Assembly: GCA_937877165.1 (NCBI GenBank)
Contig: CALEFO010000051.1
Span: 1-28,892, forward strand
DNA from: an uncultured Lachnospiraceae bacterium
GTDB taxonomy: Bacteria > Bacillota > Clostridia > Lachnospirales > Lachnospiraceae
Direction: 5' to 3'
DNA: 28,892 nt
The translations under genes and the position numbers were made by a program. A model generated the notes under the pieces. It was not told where the DNA came from. It saw only the letters and a list, made by a program, of their open reading frames with translations, and did no database searches. Below are positions 13,791 to 22,035 of the stretch, piece by piece; the first letter of the stretch is position 1, and the number at the start of each line of letters is the position of its first letter.

Positions 13791-14990
13791 TTGAAAGAGA
13801 CAGAAATCAAAGAAATACTGCAGAAATGTATGGACCGCGCCGTTGCCGGAAATGAAATGGCGGGATGCACGTTCTGTCTGGTGCGTGATGGGGAAGAGAA
13901 AATTTATCTGGAGAGCGGCTTCGCCAATAGGGAAGAAAAAAAAACGATTGCGCGGGACAGCATTTACCGCATGTACTCCATGTCCAAACCGGTGACAGCG
14001 GCAGCTTTTCTGAAGCTTGTCGAGGATGGATGGGTGGATCTGCAGGACCCGGTTTCACGCTATCTGGAGAGTTACCGCAGGCAGAACTATATGACAGAGG
14101 AGGGGCAGCTTCGACCGGTATCTGCCGACAATCCGATGCGGATCCGCGATCTGCTGAATATGACATCAGGTCTTGCTTATCCGGATGAGGTGACAAGGCC
14201 GGGGAAAGAAACCGGCGTGATCTATGACGATGCTGTGGCGCGTCTTGGGACAGACCGCGCCATGACAACGATGGAATTCGCAGAAAGAATCGGCGAGTGC
14301 ACGCTCTTATTCGCGCCAGGAACCAGCTGGAATTATGGCGTATCAGCGGATATTCTGGGCGCTGTAATTGAGAAGATCACTGGCATGACCTTTGGAGAAT
14401 ACCTGAAGGAGAGCATTCTGGATCCTGCTGGAATGGTGGATACGGCTTTTTATGTGCCGGAGGAGAAAAAGAGCCGGCTCGTGACGGCATACGGGAACCG
14501 CAATGATGAGCCCGGTGCGGAGCTTGTTCCGTATACCGGCAATCACCTGGCAATTCGGAATGATGGCGGTGAAAATCCGTTTGAGTCCGGCGGAGCGGGG
14601 CTGTTCTCGACACTGGATGACTACCGCAGATTTACTGGTATGCTCATGAATCATGGAAAGGCGGAGAGCGGCAGGCAGGTTCTCCGGCCCGGGACGGTAC
14701 GTTTCCTGTCCTCCGGAAAGCTGAGTGCAAGGCAGCAGGCAAGATTCGACACCTGGGCCGGCCTCGCGGGACATACCTATGCCAATCTGAACCGCGTCAT
14801 GGTGGATCCTGCGCAGGCGGTGACGATCGGACACAAAGGCGAGTATGGCTGGGATGGTTGGCTCGGCGTGTACTTTGACAATGATCCGGAGGCAGACCAA
14901 ACGATTCTTCTGATGATGAACAAGAAGGATCACGGAACGGACCGGCTGACGAGAGAAATCCGCAACATCGTCAATTCGGAGACAGAATAA
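13791..14990 (+). CDS. Serine hydrolase, beta-lactamase class C family
   Basis: The 399-residue protein has the penicillin-binding/esterase fold: nucleophile S63 and general base K66 in the motif SMSK, Y182 in WNYGVSADILG, and GGAGLFSTLDDYRRFTGML after the middle. There is no signal peptide or membrane helix, so it is probably cytoplasmic and more likely an esterase or D-amino acid peptidase-type enzyme than a secreted beta-lactamase. The start is a TTG at 13791 with AGGGAGG 7 nt upstream; an ATG at 13734 in frame lies inside the hairpin module and is rejected. The gene is convergent to the YolD-like gene with only 7 bp between stops. The substrate is unknown. Confidence 0.87.
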   Translation: MKETEIKEILQKCMDRAVAGNEMAGCTFCLVRDGEEKIYLESGFANREEKKTIARDSIYRMYSMSKPVTAAAFLKLVEDGWVDLQDPVSRYLESYRRQNYMTEEGQLRPVSADNPMRIRDLLNMTSGLAYPDEVTRPGKETGVIYDDAVARLGTDRAMTTMEFAERIGECTLLFAPGTSWNYGVSADILGAVIEKITGMTFGEYLKESILDPAGMVDTAFYVPEEKKSRLVTAYGNRNDEPGAELVPYTGNHLAIRNDGGENPFESGGAGLFSTLDDYRRFTGMLMNHGKAESGRQVLRPGTVRFLSSGKLSARQQARFDTWAGLAGHTYANLNRVMVDPAQAVTIGHKGEYGWDGWLGVYFDNDPEADQTILLMMNKKDHGTDRLTREIRNIVNSETE

Positions 14991-14997
14991 GAAGAGC

Positions 14998-15429
14998 TCA
15001 TGACAGCAGCTCCAGCTGATGAATGTCGGCAAGAGGAATGGTGCGGATGGTACCGCCGGTCTCTTCCAATTCCAGAATGCGGGAATTCATATGAATTTTA
15101 CGGACAATGCCGGAGGAGATCAGATAGTTTCCTCCGGTTTTCCGTTGGTCTGGAAGAAAAAATGTGACCTGCACGGTCTGTGAGAAGCCGCGCGCCTTAA
15201 GCTGTGAAGCCAGAAGAGAGAACGTCCGGTCCAGTTCCTCTTTCTCATCTTCCTCCAGTTCCTTGCGTGGAACCGTGCGTCTTGCGGCCTCCCGGATGGC
15301 ATCCTCGTAGCCGGAAAGCGCGGCAAAGGGAGCAAACTGCGCGGCGCGGTCCTGCCTTGGCATGGGCGGATGCGTATGCGACACATGGTGGGGCAGGTGA
15401 AGAATATCTTCATAGGAATCAGTGCTCAT
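14998..15429 (-). CDS. YolD-like protein, partner of Y-family polymerase
   Basis: The 143-residue cytoplasmic protein begins MSTDSYEDILHLPHHVSHT, followed by the family hallmark RQDRAAQFAPFAALSGYEDA. The C-terminal half holds an EEDEKEELDRT helix and a small beta region (IRKIHMNSRILELEETGG). Such proteins accompany UvrX/DinB-type polymerases and may assist in translesion synthesis, though the role is poorly known. The ATG at 15429 has CAGGAGAC upstream; the longer frame from 15531 overlaps the polymerase gene and is not family-like. It is 64 bp downstream of the polymerase stop and probably co-transcribed under LexA control. Confidence 0.85.
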   Translation of the reverse strand: MSTDSYEDILHLPHHVSHTHPPMPRQDRAAQFAPFAALSGYEDAIREAARRTVPRKELEEDEKEELDRTFSLLASQLKARGFSQTVQVTFFLPDQRKTGGNYLISSGIVRKIHMNSRILELEETGGTIRTIPLADIHQLELLS

Positions 15430-15493
15430 AAACGAAGTCTCCTGTATGGACAGCCGGTGTTGGTCTGCCTGACTGCGCAGCAAGCATGGTTTT

Positions 15494-17014
15494 TCATGCC
15501 TTGTGACCTCCGATTTGCTCATTGCGCTCACGCGCGGTAGCGCCTTCTTCGAGATTCATGCCGCGGAGAATGGCGTTTTTTCCGTATTTCTCCTTGATGG
15601 ACAGCATGGCTTCCTGAATTTTACGGTCGCGTTTCTCGAGTTCTCTTGCTTCCTTTTCCATGGCGTCGATGGAGGCATAGTCTGTGAACAGATCCATCTG
15701 CCGGAAAGCAGGGCCGGAAGCGAAACTCTCCGGAACCACCGATCCGGCGGTGAGATACAGCCGACGGATCAGGAGAGAGCGATTGATGATCCGGTCATAA
15801 AGAGCTGTCGCCGCATCCAGAATCCGACGGGAAGAGGAGGTCAGAGAAGACAGGCGCGCTGTCCCATGAGCCGGCTTCGGAACGGGCTTGCCGTAGCGAT
15901 CGGAGGCGACAGGACCGCGGTAGGCTTTCCGGATGGACGGATCTGTGAGCGAGGAAGCGTCATAGCCGACGGTCAGAACGATCTGGTCCGTGACCTGATG
16001 ACGGGCGGCAAGATCGAGGGCAAGCTGATCCGCCATTTCGCGGACGACAAGGCGGGCCTTGTCAGAAGGGTACGGACAGGAGAGAACCTGACCGGCACCG
16101 CTGCTGTGGGAGGAAGGATGATATGACTTGATATCGGCCATGGTGCAGGGCTCCCATCCCCAGGCATGGTCGATCAGAAGCTCGGCATTGACACCGAACA
16201 TGCGGTACAGGAGCTCTTCATTATAGAAATCGGAAGAAGCACCGAGTGAGCAGCGCGCAATGTCTCCCATGGTGCAGAGTCCGGTTTCTTCGAGCTTTCG
16301 TGCATAGCCGCGGCCCACTCGCCAGAAATCCGTGAGAGGGCGATGGGACCAGAGCCTCTGGCGGTAAGACAGTTCATCCAGTTCGGCAATACGGACACCG
16401 TTTTCGTCCGGTGCGTTGTGCTTTGCTTCCACATCCATTGCCACCTTGGCGAGGTACAGGTTGGTCCCGATGCCGGCGGTTGCTGTGATGCCGGTTTTTC
16501 GCAGAACATCCAGAATCATTTTTCTTGCGAGGTCACGCGCGGAAAGATGATATGTGCGAAGATACGCGGTGGCATCCAGGAAGACCTCATCAATGGAATA
16601 GACATGGATATCCTCCGGCGCGATGTAGTGCAGGTAGATTTGGTAAATCTTCGTACTGATCTGCATGTAATGAGCCATCTGCGGCGGAGCGATGATATAG
16701 GAAAGAGAAAGCGATGGATCACTTGCAAGAAGATTCGCATCGTCGGAGCTGCCGAGGAAACGGTGGCCGGGGGCATGCAGAAGCCGTTTGGCGTTGATCT
16801 CACGAACCTTTTGTACAACCTCGAACAGACGCACGCGGCCGGGAAGACCGTAGGCCTTGAGAGAAGGCGAGACTGCAAGACAAATGGTCTTCTCAGTGCG
16901 GGAAGGATCTGCCACGACAAGGTGCGTGGTCAGGGGATCACGCTGACGTTCCATGCATTCCACGGAGGCGTAGAAGGATTTTAAATCAATGGCAATGTAA
17001 GTGCGGGAGGACAT
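15494..17014 (-). CDS. Y-family DNA polymerase (DinB/UvrX-like)
   Basis: The 506-residue translesion polymerase starts with the metal-binding D10 and FYASVE (AIDLKSFYASVEC). It has the palm motif YSIDEVFLD with D142 and E143, the TAGIGTNLYLAKVAMD helix-hairpin-helix approach, and a little-finger region. Near the C terminus QMDLF (about residues 450-454) fits the sliding-clamp binding motif. It is longer than E. coli DinB (351) but this size is common for the Firmicutes clade that pairs with YolD. The promoter at 17095-17123 carries a perfect LexA box, so it should be SOS induced. The ribosome binding site GGAAAG is weak. Confidence 0.93.
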   Translation of the reverse strand: MSSRTYIAIDLKSFYASVECMERQRDPLTTHLVVADPSRTEKTICLAVSPSLKAYGLPGRVRLFEVVQKVREINAKRLLHAPGHRFLGSSDDANLLASDPSLSLSYIIAPPQMAHYMQISTKIYQIYLHYIAPEDIHVYSIDEVFLDATAYLRTYHLSARDLARKMILDVLRKTGITATAGIGTNLYLAKVAMDVEAKHNAPDENGVRIAELDELSYRQRLWSHRPLTDFWRVGRGYARKLEETGLCTMGDIARCSLGASSDFYNEELLYRMFGVNAELLIDHAWGWEPCTMADIKSYHPSSHSSGAGQVLSCPYPSDKARLVVREMADQLALDLAARHQVTDQIVLTVGYDASSLTDPSIRKAYRGPVASDRYGKPVPKPAHGTARLSSLTSSSRRILDAATALYDRIINRSLLIRRLYLTAGSVVPESFASGPAFRQMDLFTDYASIDAMEKEARELEKRDRKIQEAMLSIKEKYGKNAILRGMNLEEGATARERNEQIGGHKA

Positions 17015-17094
17015 AAACGGCTTTCCGTCTGCATTTTATCTCCGGTGGGCAATGCAGATGACAAAATTCCTGCTGGTGAACAAATATCATCTGT

Positions 17095-17123
17095 ATCATA
17101 GCAGAACATATGTTCTTATTCAA
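17095..17123 (-). promoter_or_regulatory. SOS promoter with LexA box for the polymerase operon
   Basis: On the minus strand TTGAAT (17118-17123), a 17-bp spacer and TATGAT (17095-17100) form the promoter. The spacer contains the perfect 14-bp palindrome AGAACATATGTTCT (17103-17116), which fits the Firmicutes LexA/DinR box GAAC-N4-GTTC. LexA bound here would block polymerase binding directly. Confidence 0.9.
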
Positions 17124-17394
17124 CCGGAATCTTATTAAAAAGCCGTTCCTGCCAGGCTCTACGCTCTGCAGAGAGAGCTTGTAAATTGTACCGCCGAAAA
17201 GACGATGCATTTCACAGTCGAGGGAATGGTAGGGCGTTCCTCCAAAGAAGCGCAGAGAGGATGGGAAATCGGAAGGAAGAAGCAGATTCTGAGGGAACGT
17301 TTCTGGGTGCAGCAGGGGGATCATTCTTGTAATACCAACCTCAATTTATGTTACACTGTCACAGAAGCAGGTTTGGAAGGGATGAAGGGATAAT
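17124..17394 (+). promoter_or_regulatory. Intergenic region with promoter of the binding-protein gene
   Basis: Between the divergent polymerase and lipoprotein genes I see no further gene. TTGTAA (17327-17332) and the extended -10 TG-T-TACACT (17349-17357) are separated by 19 bp and lie 38 bp before the ATG. The rest holds a weak GCTCT/AGAGC hairpin near 17157-17180 and nothing else recognisable. Confidence 0.55.
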
Positions 17395-18723
17395 ATGAAG
17401 AAAAGGGTGGCTTCGATATTCATTACGGGTGCTCTTGTATCCGCAGCACTTACGGGGTGTGGAACTTCCCAGGCACCTGCCGTGACAGGAGATGCCGAGG
17501 AAGAGACGACAGCTTCCGAAGACACGGTAGAGGAAGCCGAGAAAGAGGAGGGGATGGCAGCAGCTCTTGATTATGATGGAGAGATCCGGATATGGACCGC
17601 AGACAGCGCCGTGAATTTCACAATAGAACAAATTGAGAAATTCCAGAAAGCAAATCCGGGAATTGCAAAGGCTGCTTTCACTGTAGAGGCGGTCAGTGAA
17701 AGCGATGCCGCAGACAGGATGCTTTCCAATGCCGGAGACGCCGCGGATGTTTACACCTTTACACAGGATCAGCTTCAGCGTCTTGCCGATGCGGGGGCCC
17801 TGGCGGAGCCCGCGCCGGAATATGCAGGAGCACTGGCGGATAACGACGAAGGAGCAGTCGGAGCAGCCTCTGTCGGGGCAACGCTGTACGCCTATCCTTT
17901 GACTTCTGACAACGGATATCTTATGTACTACGACAAGAGTGTAGTCACGGATCCTTCTGATCTGGACGCGATTCTTGAGGAGTGCGAGAAGGCAGGAAAG
18001 AACTTCTATATGGAGATCAATTCCGGCTGGTATCAGACGGCCTTCTTTTTTGGAACCGGATGTGAGCTTTCCTATAAGACCGGCAGCGACGGGAACTTCA
18101 CCGGAGCAGATGTGGACTATGCTTCCGACAAGGGCCTGACGGCGCTCCGGGAAATGATCCATCTGAAAAGCTCTTCTTCCTTTGTAAATGGGTCTGCGGC
18201 AGGTGATGCGGAGAACATCGGTGCCATTGTGGATGGAACCTGGGATGCGGAAGTGGTCCGGGAGGCTCTGGGTGACAGCTACGCATGCGCAAAGCTTCCC
18301 TCTTTTCAGGGATCGGATGGAAATACGTACCAGATGTCCGGATTTTCCGGGTACCGGCTCCTTGGCGTGAAGCCGCAGGAGGATGAGAATAAGGAAAATG
18401 TCTGTCAGGCACTCGCGGCGTACCTCTCCGGGGAAGAGGTACAGCTTTTGCGCTATCAGGCGGTTGGCTGGGGGCCGTCCAACCGGAAGGCCCAGCAGTC
18501 GGAGGAAGTGCAGGCGGATGAGGCACTGTGTGCTCTGAACGAGCAGATGCTGAAGGATCGGCCGCAGGGGCAGTATCCCAGCGATTACTGGACGTTGGCA
18601 ACCGGTCTTGGTGATGATGTCGACACAAAGACGCTGAGTGCAAAAACGAGTGATGACGACTTGATGGCTGCTCTGCAGACCTTTCAGGATACCTGCATCT
18701 CCTACGCGGAGGGAAATGAATAG
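17395..18723 (+). CDS. ABC transporter sugar-binding lipoprotein
   Basis: The 442-residue protein has a lipoprotein signal peptide (MKKRVASIFITGALVSAALT then GC) with the lipid-modified cysteine at C22, an acidic linker (residues 30-55, rich in E and T) and a MalE-type (family 1) solute-binding fold: IRIWTADSAVNFTIEQIEKFQKANPGI-like start, ADVYTFTQDQLQRLADAGAL, YAYPLTSDNGYLMYYDKSV and WGPSNRKAQ. It would capture an oligosaccharide or sugar outside the membrane. No permease or ATPase gene is adjacent, so it must use a transporter encoded elsewhere. The sugar isomerase gene lies 122 bp downstream in the same direction and may act on the same sugar. Confidence 0.88.
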   Translation: MKKRVASIFITGALVSAALTGCGTSQAPAVTGDAEEETTASEDTVEEAEKEEGMAAALDYDGEIRIWTADSAVNFTIEQIEKFQKANPGIAKAAFTVEAVSESDAADRMLSNAGDAADVYTFTQDQLQRLADAGALAEPAPEYAGALADNDEGAVGAASVGATLYAYPLTSDNGYLMYYDKSVVTDPSDLDAILEECEKAGKNFYMEINSGWYQTAFFFGTGCELSYKTGSDGNFTGADVDYASDKGLTALREMIHLKSSSSFVNGSAAGDAENIGAIVDGTWDAEVVREALGDSYACAKLPSFQGSDGNTYQMSGFSGYRLLGVKPQEDENKENVCQALAAYLSGEEVQLLRYQAVGWGPSNRKAQQSEEVQADEALCALNEQMLKDRPQGQYPSDYWTLATGLGDDVDTKTLSAKTSDDDLMAALQTFQDTCISYAEGNE

Positions 18724-18845
18724 AAAACACAGGAAAGATGTGACACAATAAGAATATCGGGGAATGCAAAGCGAGGGGAATCCGTCTTCGCGAAATCTTT
18801 TATGTGTTGCTGCAGACGGGCTGTGGCAGGAAAGGACATTCATTT

Positions 18846-20105
18846 ATGGATCGAAAGTATCGGATTGGAACGGAAGAGAACAAAGCATTTCTGCAGGGGG
18901 CAAGGGAGAATCTTCTTGTGTTCGGACATGAATTTCCGTCGCCGGAGGGCGGCTCCTACTGGCTGGGAGATGATGGCACTCCGTGGAAAGAGAGGAACCG
19001 CGAGACCTGGATTACGGCGCGCATGGTGCATGTGTACAGCCTGGGAACGCTTCTGGGGCATCCGGGGAGCGAGGCTCTTGCAGATGCCGGACTCAAGGGA
19101 CTTCTCGGAGAGCTGCATGACAAAGAGCATGATGGCTGGTATGCGGCAGTGACCGCAGACGGAAAGCCGCTCGGACCGAAGCAGTGCTACGCACATGCAT
19201 TTGTCATTCTGGCGGCGACCAGCGGAATGCTGGCGGGAAGACCTGCCGCGAGGGAGCTTTTTGAAAAAGCAACGGCTGTTTATGACAAGTACTTCTGGAA
19301 GGAAGACCTGGGACTTTCCGTGGATACCTGGAATACGGAGTTCACTGAGCTGGATCCGTACCGCGGACTGAACGCGAACATGCACACCGTGGAGGCATTT
19401 CTGGCTGTGGCAGATGCCGCAGGCGAGGAGAAATACCGGGTGCGCGCAGGCAGGATCATTGATCACGTGATCGGCTGGGCATCGTCGAACAACTGGAGAA
19501 TTCCGGAGCACTACAGCAGTGACTGGGTGGCAGATCTTGACTGCAACAAGGACAAGCCGGACGATCAGTTTAAGCCGTACGGAGCAACTCCGGGACATGG
19601 CATTGAATGGGCCAGACTGATTGTCCAGTGGGCACTGTCCACCTATCCGAAGAATGAGAACGGAGCGGTATGCGAAAAGGCTGCACCGTATCTTGAAGCG
19701 GCGGAGAAGCTCTTTAACCGCGCAGCGCTGGATGCGTGGGACTCTGACGGTGCCCCCGGCATTGTCTATACCACAGACTGGAACGGGAAACCGGTGGTTC
19801 ATGACAGGATGCACTGGACACTGGCGGAGGCCATCAACACCTCCGCATCGCTTTACCAGGTAACCGGAAAGGAAATTTATGCGGACTATTACAGCTGGTT
19901 TATGAAATACCTGGATGAGAAGGTCATGGACCACGTACATGGCTCCTGGTTCCATCAGCTGGATCGCAGCAACCATGTGCTTGACACGGTATGGCCGGGA
20001 AAATCCGACCTGTATCATGCCACGCAGGCGACGCTGATCCCGCTTTATGCGGCGGATCTTTCCATTGCAAAGGCCGTAAAGGAAAACCGTAAGGCTGGAA
20101 TTTAA
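18846..20105 (+). CDS. AGE-superfamily sugar isomerase, YihS-like
   Basis: The 419-residue cytoplasmic protein has the (alpha/alpha)6 barrel of the N-acylglucosamine 2-epimerase family. It closely follows E. coli YihS (sulfoquinovose/mannose aldose-ketose isomerase) as I remember it: TWITARMVHVYS, DGWYAAV, KQCYAHAFVILAA, YRGLNANMHTVEAFL, ATPGHGIEWARL, GIVYTTDWNGKPVV and a C-terminal DLYHATQATLIPL with the histidines and arginine of the active site. Start at 18846; AGGAAAGGA lies upstream. An in-frame ATG at 18804 adds 14 unrelated residues. Mannose/glucose-fructose or sulfoquinovose could be the substrate. No other sulfoquinovose genes are in the window. Confidence 0.88.
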   Translation: MDRKYRIGTEENKAFLQGARENLLVFGHEFPSPEGGSYWLGDDGTPWKERNRETWITARMVHVYSLGTLLGHPGSEALADAGLKGLLGELHDKEHDGWYAAVTADGKPLGPKQCYAHAFVILAATSGMLAGRPAARELFEKATAVYDKYFWKEDLGLSVDTWNTEFTELDPYRGLNANMHTVEAFLAVADAAGEEKYRVRAGRIIDHVIGWASSNNWRIPEHYSSDWVADLDCNKDKPDDQFKPYGATPGHGIEWARLIVQWALSTYPKNENGAVCEKAAPYLEAAEKLFNRAALDAWDSDGAPGIVYTTDWNGKPVVHDRMHWTLAEAINTSASLYQVTGKEIYADYYSWFMKYLDEKVMDHVHGSWFHQLDRSNHVLDTVWPGKSDLYHATQATLIPLYAADLSIAKAVKENRKAGI

Positions 20106-20119
20106 GCTGCTGTTATGAG

Positions 20120-20161
20120 GACGTGTCTGAGGGGAGAAATCCTCTTGGGCACGTCTTTTTT
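20120..20161 (+). terminator. Terminator after the isomerase gene
   Basis: GACGTG (20120-20125) pairs with CACGTC (20150-20155), with an inner GAGG/CCTC, followed by a T6 tract. Confidence 0.85.
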
Positions 20162-20274
20162 GATGATCAGAGAAGGGAAGTGAATTATATCGAAATATCG
20201 AAAAAGGTGATTTTTTAAAACAAAGAGAGCAGATCATGAAGCTGTGAGACAATGAGCGGCCAACAGCGGAAATG

Positions 20275-20307
20275 GAGTGGCAAAGACTGATTTGCTTCAT
20301 GCCACTC
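20275..20307 (+). promoter_or_regulatory. Inverted repeat upstream of the HTH gene
   Basis: GAGTGGCA (20275-20282) and TGCCACTC (20300-20307) are perfect 8-base arms with a 17-base spacer, about 80 bp before the GTG start. A possible extended -10 TG-G-TAAAAT follows near 20325-20333. The arms could be an operator (perhaps autoregulation) or an RNA hairpin. Confidence 0.45.
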
Positions 20308-20387
20308 TGCGGCGGAAAAATATGATGGTAAAATGAAGCAATAAATCATATCGGCCAGGGGGAGAATTCTTTGAGAGGTACAGAACA

Positions 20388-21752
20388 GTGAGTGTTGGAA
20401 GCATGCTTTCTGATCTGTTGAGTCAGGCCAGTGAGTCCAAAAATTATATCATCAAGGAAACGGGCATCGACCGTTCCACTTTTTATCAGATTCTGCGCGG
20501 CAACCGCATTGCAACGGAAGATCAGCTGAAGGCAATCTGCCAGCACATTCATCTGGATTCCGCTTCTTATGAGGAACTGGTGGACTGCTACGAAAGAGAA
20601 CGGGTGGATGAGAAAACGTATGAACAGCGCCAGCATGTGAAACGCTTTTTTAATTCTCTTTCGGAGGATGTGCCGGTCATCAAGAAGACGAAGGAAAGCG
20701 AGCTGATTTCTGATTTTATTGCACAGGAGACTGCAGCAGGAAATGACTGCTACCGTCTTTTTCTTCCTTCCGGCAGCAGGAGAACGACAGAGCTTTTCTG
20801 GGCGGTGGAGAACAATATCCATACGGCCGGAGGGGTTCCGGATATCCGGCAGCTTGTAGCGGAAGAGGGTGGACGCCGGTCCGGCAGCTCTTCCAATATT
20901 TATCTTCGGATGGCGGAATGGTTCTCTTATCTGAAGGACCAGATGACGCGTTTCCATGCGTATTCACTCGGTAAGACCATGACGGGGCTGAATACCATTG
21001 CCTTTCCGTATTATATCGTCGGAGAGAAGACCATGCTTCTGATCAGCTACAGTGAGAAGCAGGTCGTGATGATTCATGATCAGAGTGTGGTGAATGCATA
21101 TCGGAACAACTTTGACAAGGTCCTGAAGGATGCCGTGGAGATCGCTTCCACAGATACGGATTATGTGTCGATCATGCAGTTTTTCGTCCGTCACTGGATG
21201 ACCGTCGGGAGGGAGCCTGTGTATCTTCTGACACCAAGGCCCTGCCTGTGGCTGTGCTCTACGGATGAGCTGGTTGCAAAATATCTGCAAACGGACGAGT
21301 TTATTCAGTATGGCCAGATGTACCGGAATTTGAACATCCTGGAATTTACCACGCAGACAGGACTGGAGAATTTCCGGAAGGACGCAAGGGTTCAGGAAGC
21401 CGGCGTGAATCTGCAGATTGATGCCGGAGATATGCGCAGGGTCCGCAGAACGCTGAGTGAGCACCGAGATCGAATTTCGTTTGTCCTGAATGAGGACCGG
21501 GTTCATGTTCCGAAGGAATGGCAGATGTTTCTCATTGGACGGCAGGTTGCTGTCTTTGTTCCGTATGACCGGACGAACTATATGATCTGTTTTACCAGCA
21601 AGGAAATCATTGATCCTCTGGCAGACTGGTTTGAGAGCCGTGTGAGGACGCTTAACAACGATATCATCCGGAAGAAGGAAGTCTCCCGGGGGGGGGGTAA
21701 CGGAAACGAGCAGAAGAAATTCGGAGAAGAAGGAACGATTAGAATTGACTAA
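20388..21752 (+). CDS. HTH-type (XRE-like) protein with large unknown C-terminal domain
   Basis: The 454-residue protein starts with a helix-turn-helix (about residues 16-52: KNYIIKETGIDRSTFYQILR, then GNRIATEDQLKAICQHI) of the Cro/C1 type. The remaining 380 residues are mixed alpha/beta without a domain I recognise; aromatic-rich strands such as NTIAFPYYIVGEKTMLLISY suggest a sensing or catalytic fold rather than a TPR array. The start is GTG at 20388 with GAGAGGT 8 nt before. A run of ten G at 21688-21697 lies in the last codons (SRGGG), followed by a charged tail. The mntP leader promoter overlaps its stop codon. Its target is unknown; regulation of a neighbour or of itself is possible. 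Confidence 0.8.
   Translation: MSVGSMLSDLLSQASESKNYIIKETGIDRSTFYQILRGNRIATEDQLKAICQHIHLDSASYEELVDCYERERVDEKTYEQRQHVKRFFNSLSEDVPVIKKTKESELISDFIAQETAAGNDCYRLFLPSGSRRTTELFWAVENNIHTAGGVPDIRQLVAEEGGRRSGSSSNIYLRMAEWFSYLKDQMTRFHAYSLGKTMTGLNTIAFPYYIVGEKTMLLISYSEKQVVMIHDQSVVNAYRNNFDKVLKDAVEIASTDTDYVSIMQFFVRHWMTVGREPVYLLTPRPCLWLCSTDELVAKYLQTDEFIQYGQMYRNLNILEFTTQTGLENFRKDARVQEAGVNLQIDAGDMRRVRRTLSEHRDRISFVLNEDRVHVPKEWQMFLIGRQVAVFVPYDRTNYMICFTSKEIIDPLADWFESRVRTLNNDIIRKKEVSRGGGNGNEQKKFGEEGTIRID
21688..21697 (+). repeat. Poly-G tract (10 G) within the HTH gene
   Basis: Ten consecutive G after CCC near the 3' end of the HTH gene encode SRGGG. Gain of one G gives a stop immediately after the glycines; loss of one gives a different, longer tail. 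It could be a slippage site or a sequencing length error. Confidence 0.9.
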
Positions 21753-21774
21753 TTCCGGGGTAAAATGCGACAAT
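21745..21774 (+). promoter_or_regulatory. Promoter of the mntP leader
   Basis: TTGACT (21745-21750), which contains the first base of the HTH gene's stop codon, an 18-bp spacer and an extended -10 TG-C-GACAAT (21766-21774). It would start the riboswitch transcript just before 21783. Confidence 0.5.
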
Positions 21775-21782
21775 CTCTCCCA

Positions 21783-21867
21783 GTGAGGGAGTAGCAAGCA
21801 CCTGCTGCAGTAAGTCAACATACTGGTTCTGATGGAATCTGGCTTACTTTAAAATGCGAGACTCATG
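21783..21867 (+). ncRNA. yybP-ykoY (Mn2+) riboswitch aptamer
   Basis: The two conserved strands of the aptamer are present: TGAGGGAGTAGC at the 5' side (21784-21795) and GCGAGACTCA at the 3' side (21856-21865). P1 is TGAG/CTCA, and the internal loops hold GGAGTA and GAGA, which form the metal site in known members. The arm GTAAGTC/GGCTTAC between them follows the family layout. The downstream gene is mntP, the classical target, and a terminator follows, so Mn2+ binding should prevent termination and switch on efflux. Confidence 0.85.
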
Positions 21868-21909
21868 TGTATCTGTGAATACGGCTATGCATGGGAATAA
21901 GAAGATTTT

Positions 21910-21946
21910 CAGACAGGCATGGCCGAACAGGCTATGTCTGTTTTTT
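21910..21946 (+). terminator. Terminator in the mntP riboswitch expression platform
   Basis: CAGA and CATGGCC pair with GGCTATG and TCTG (loop GAACA, bulge CAGG), followed by T6 at 21941-21946. It is 43 nt after the aptamer and 90 nt before the mntP ATG. A preceding GGCTATGCATGGG could compete with the stem. Confidence 0.8.
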
Positions 21947-22035
21947 CTTTTGCCTGCAGTGGGAGATCTGCGGGAGCGGGGATTCTCCGGACCGGATAAA
22001 AGCAGAAGACAAGAGAAGCAGGCCGGGAGGAGATC

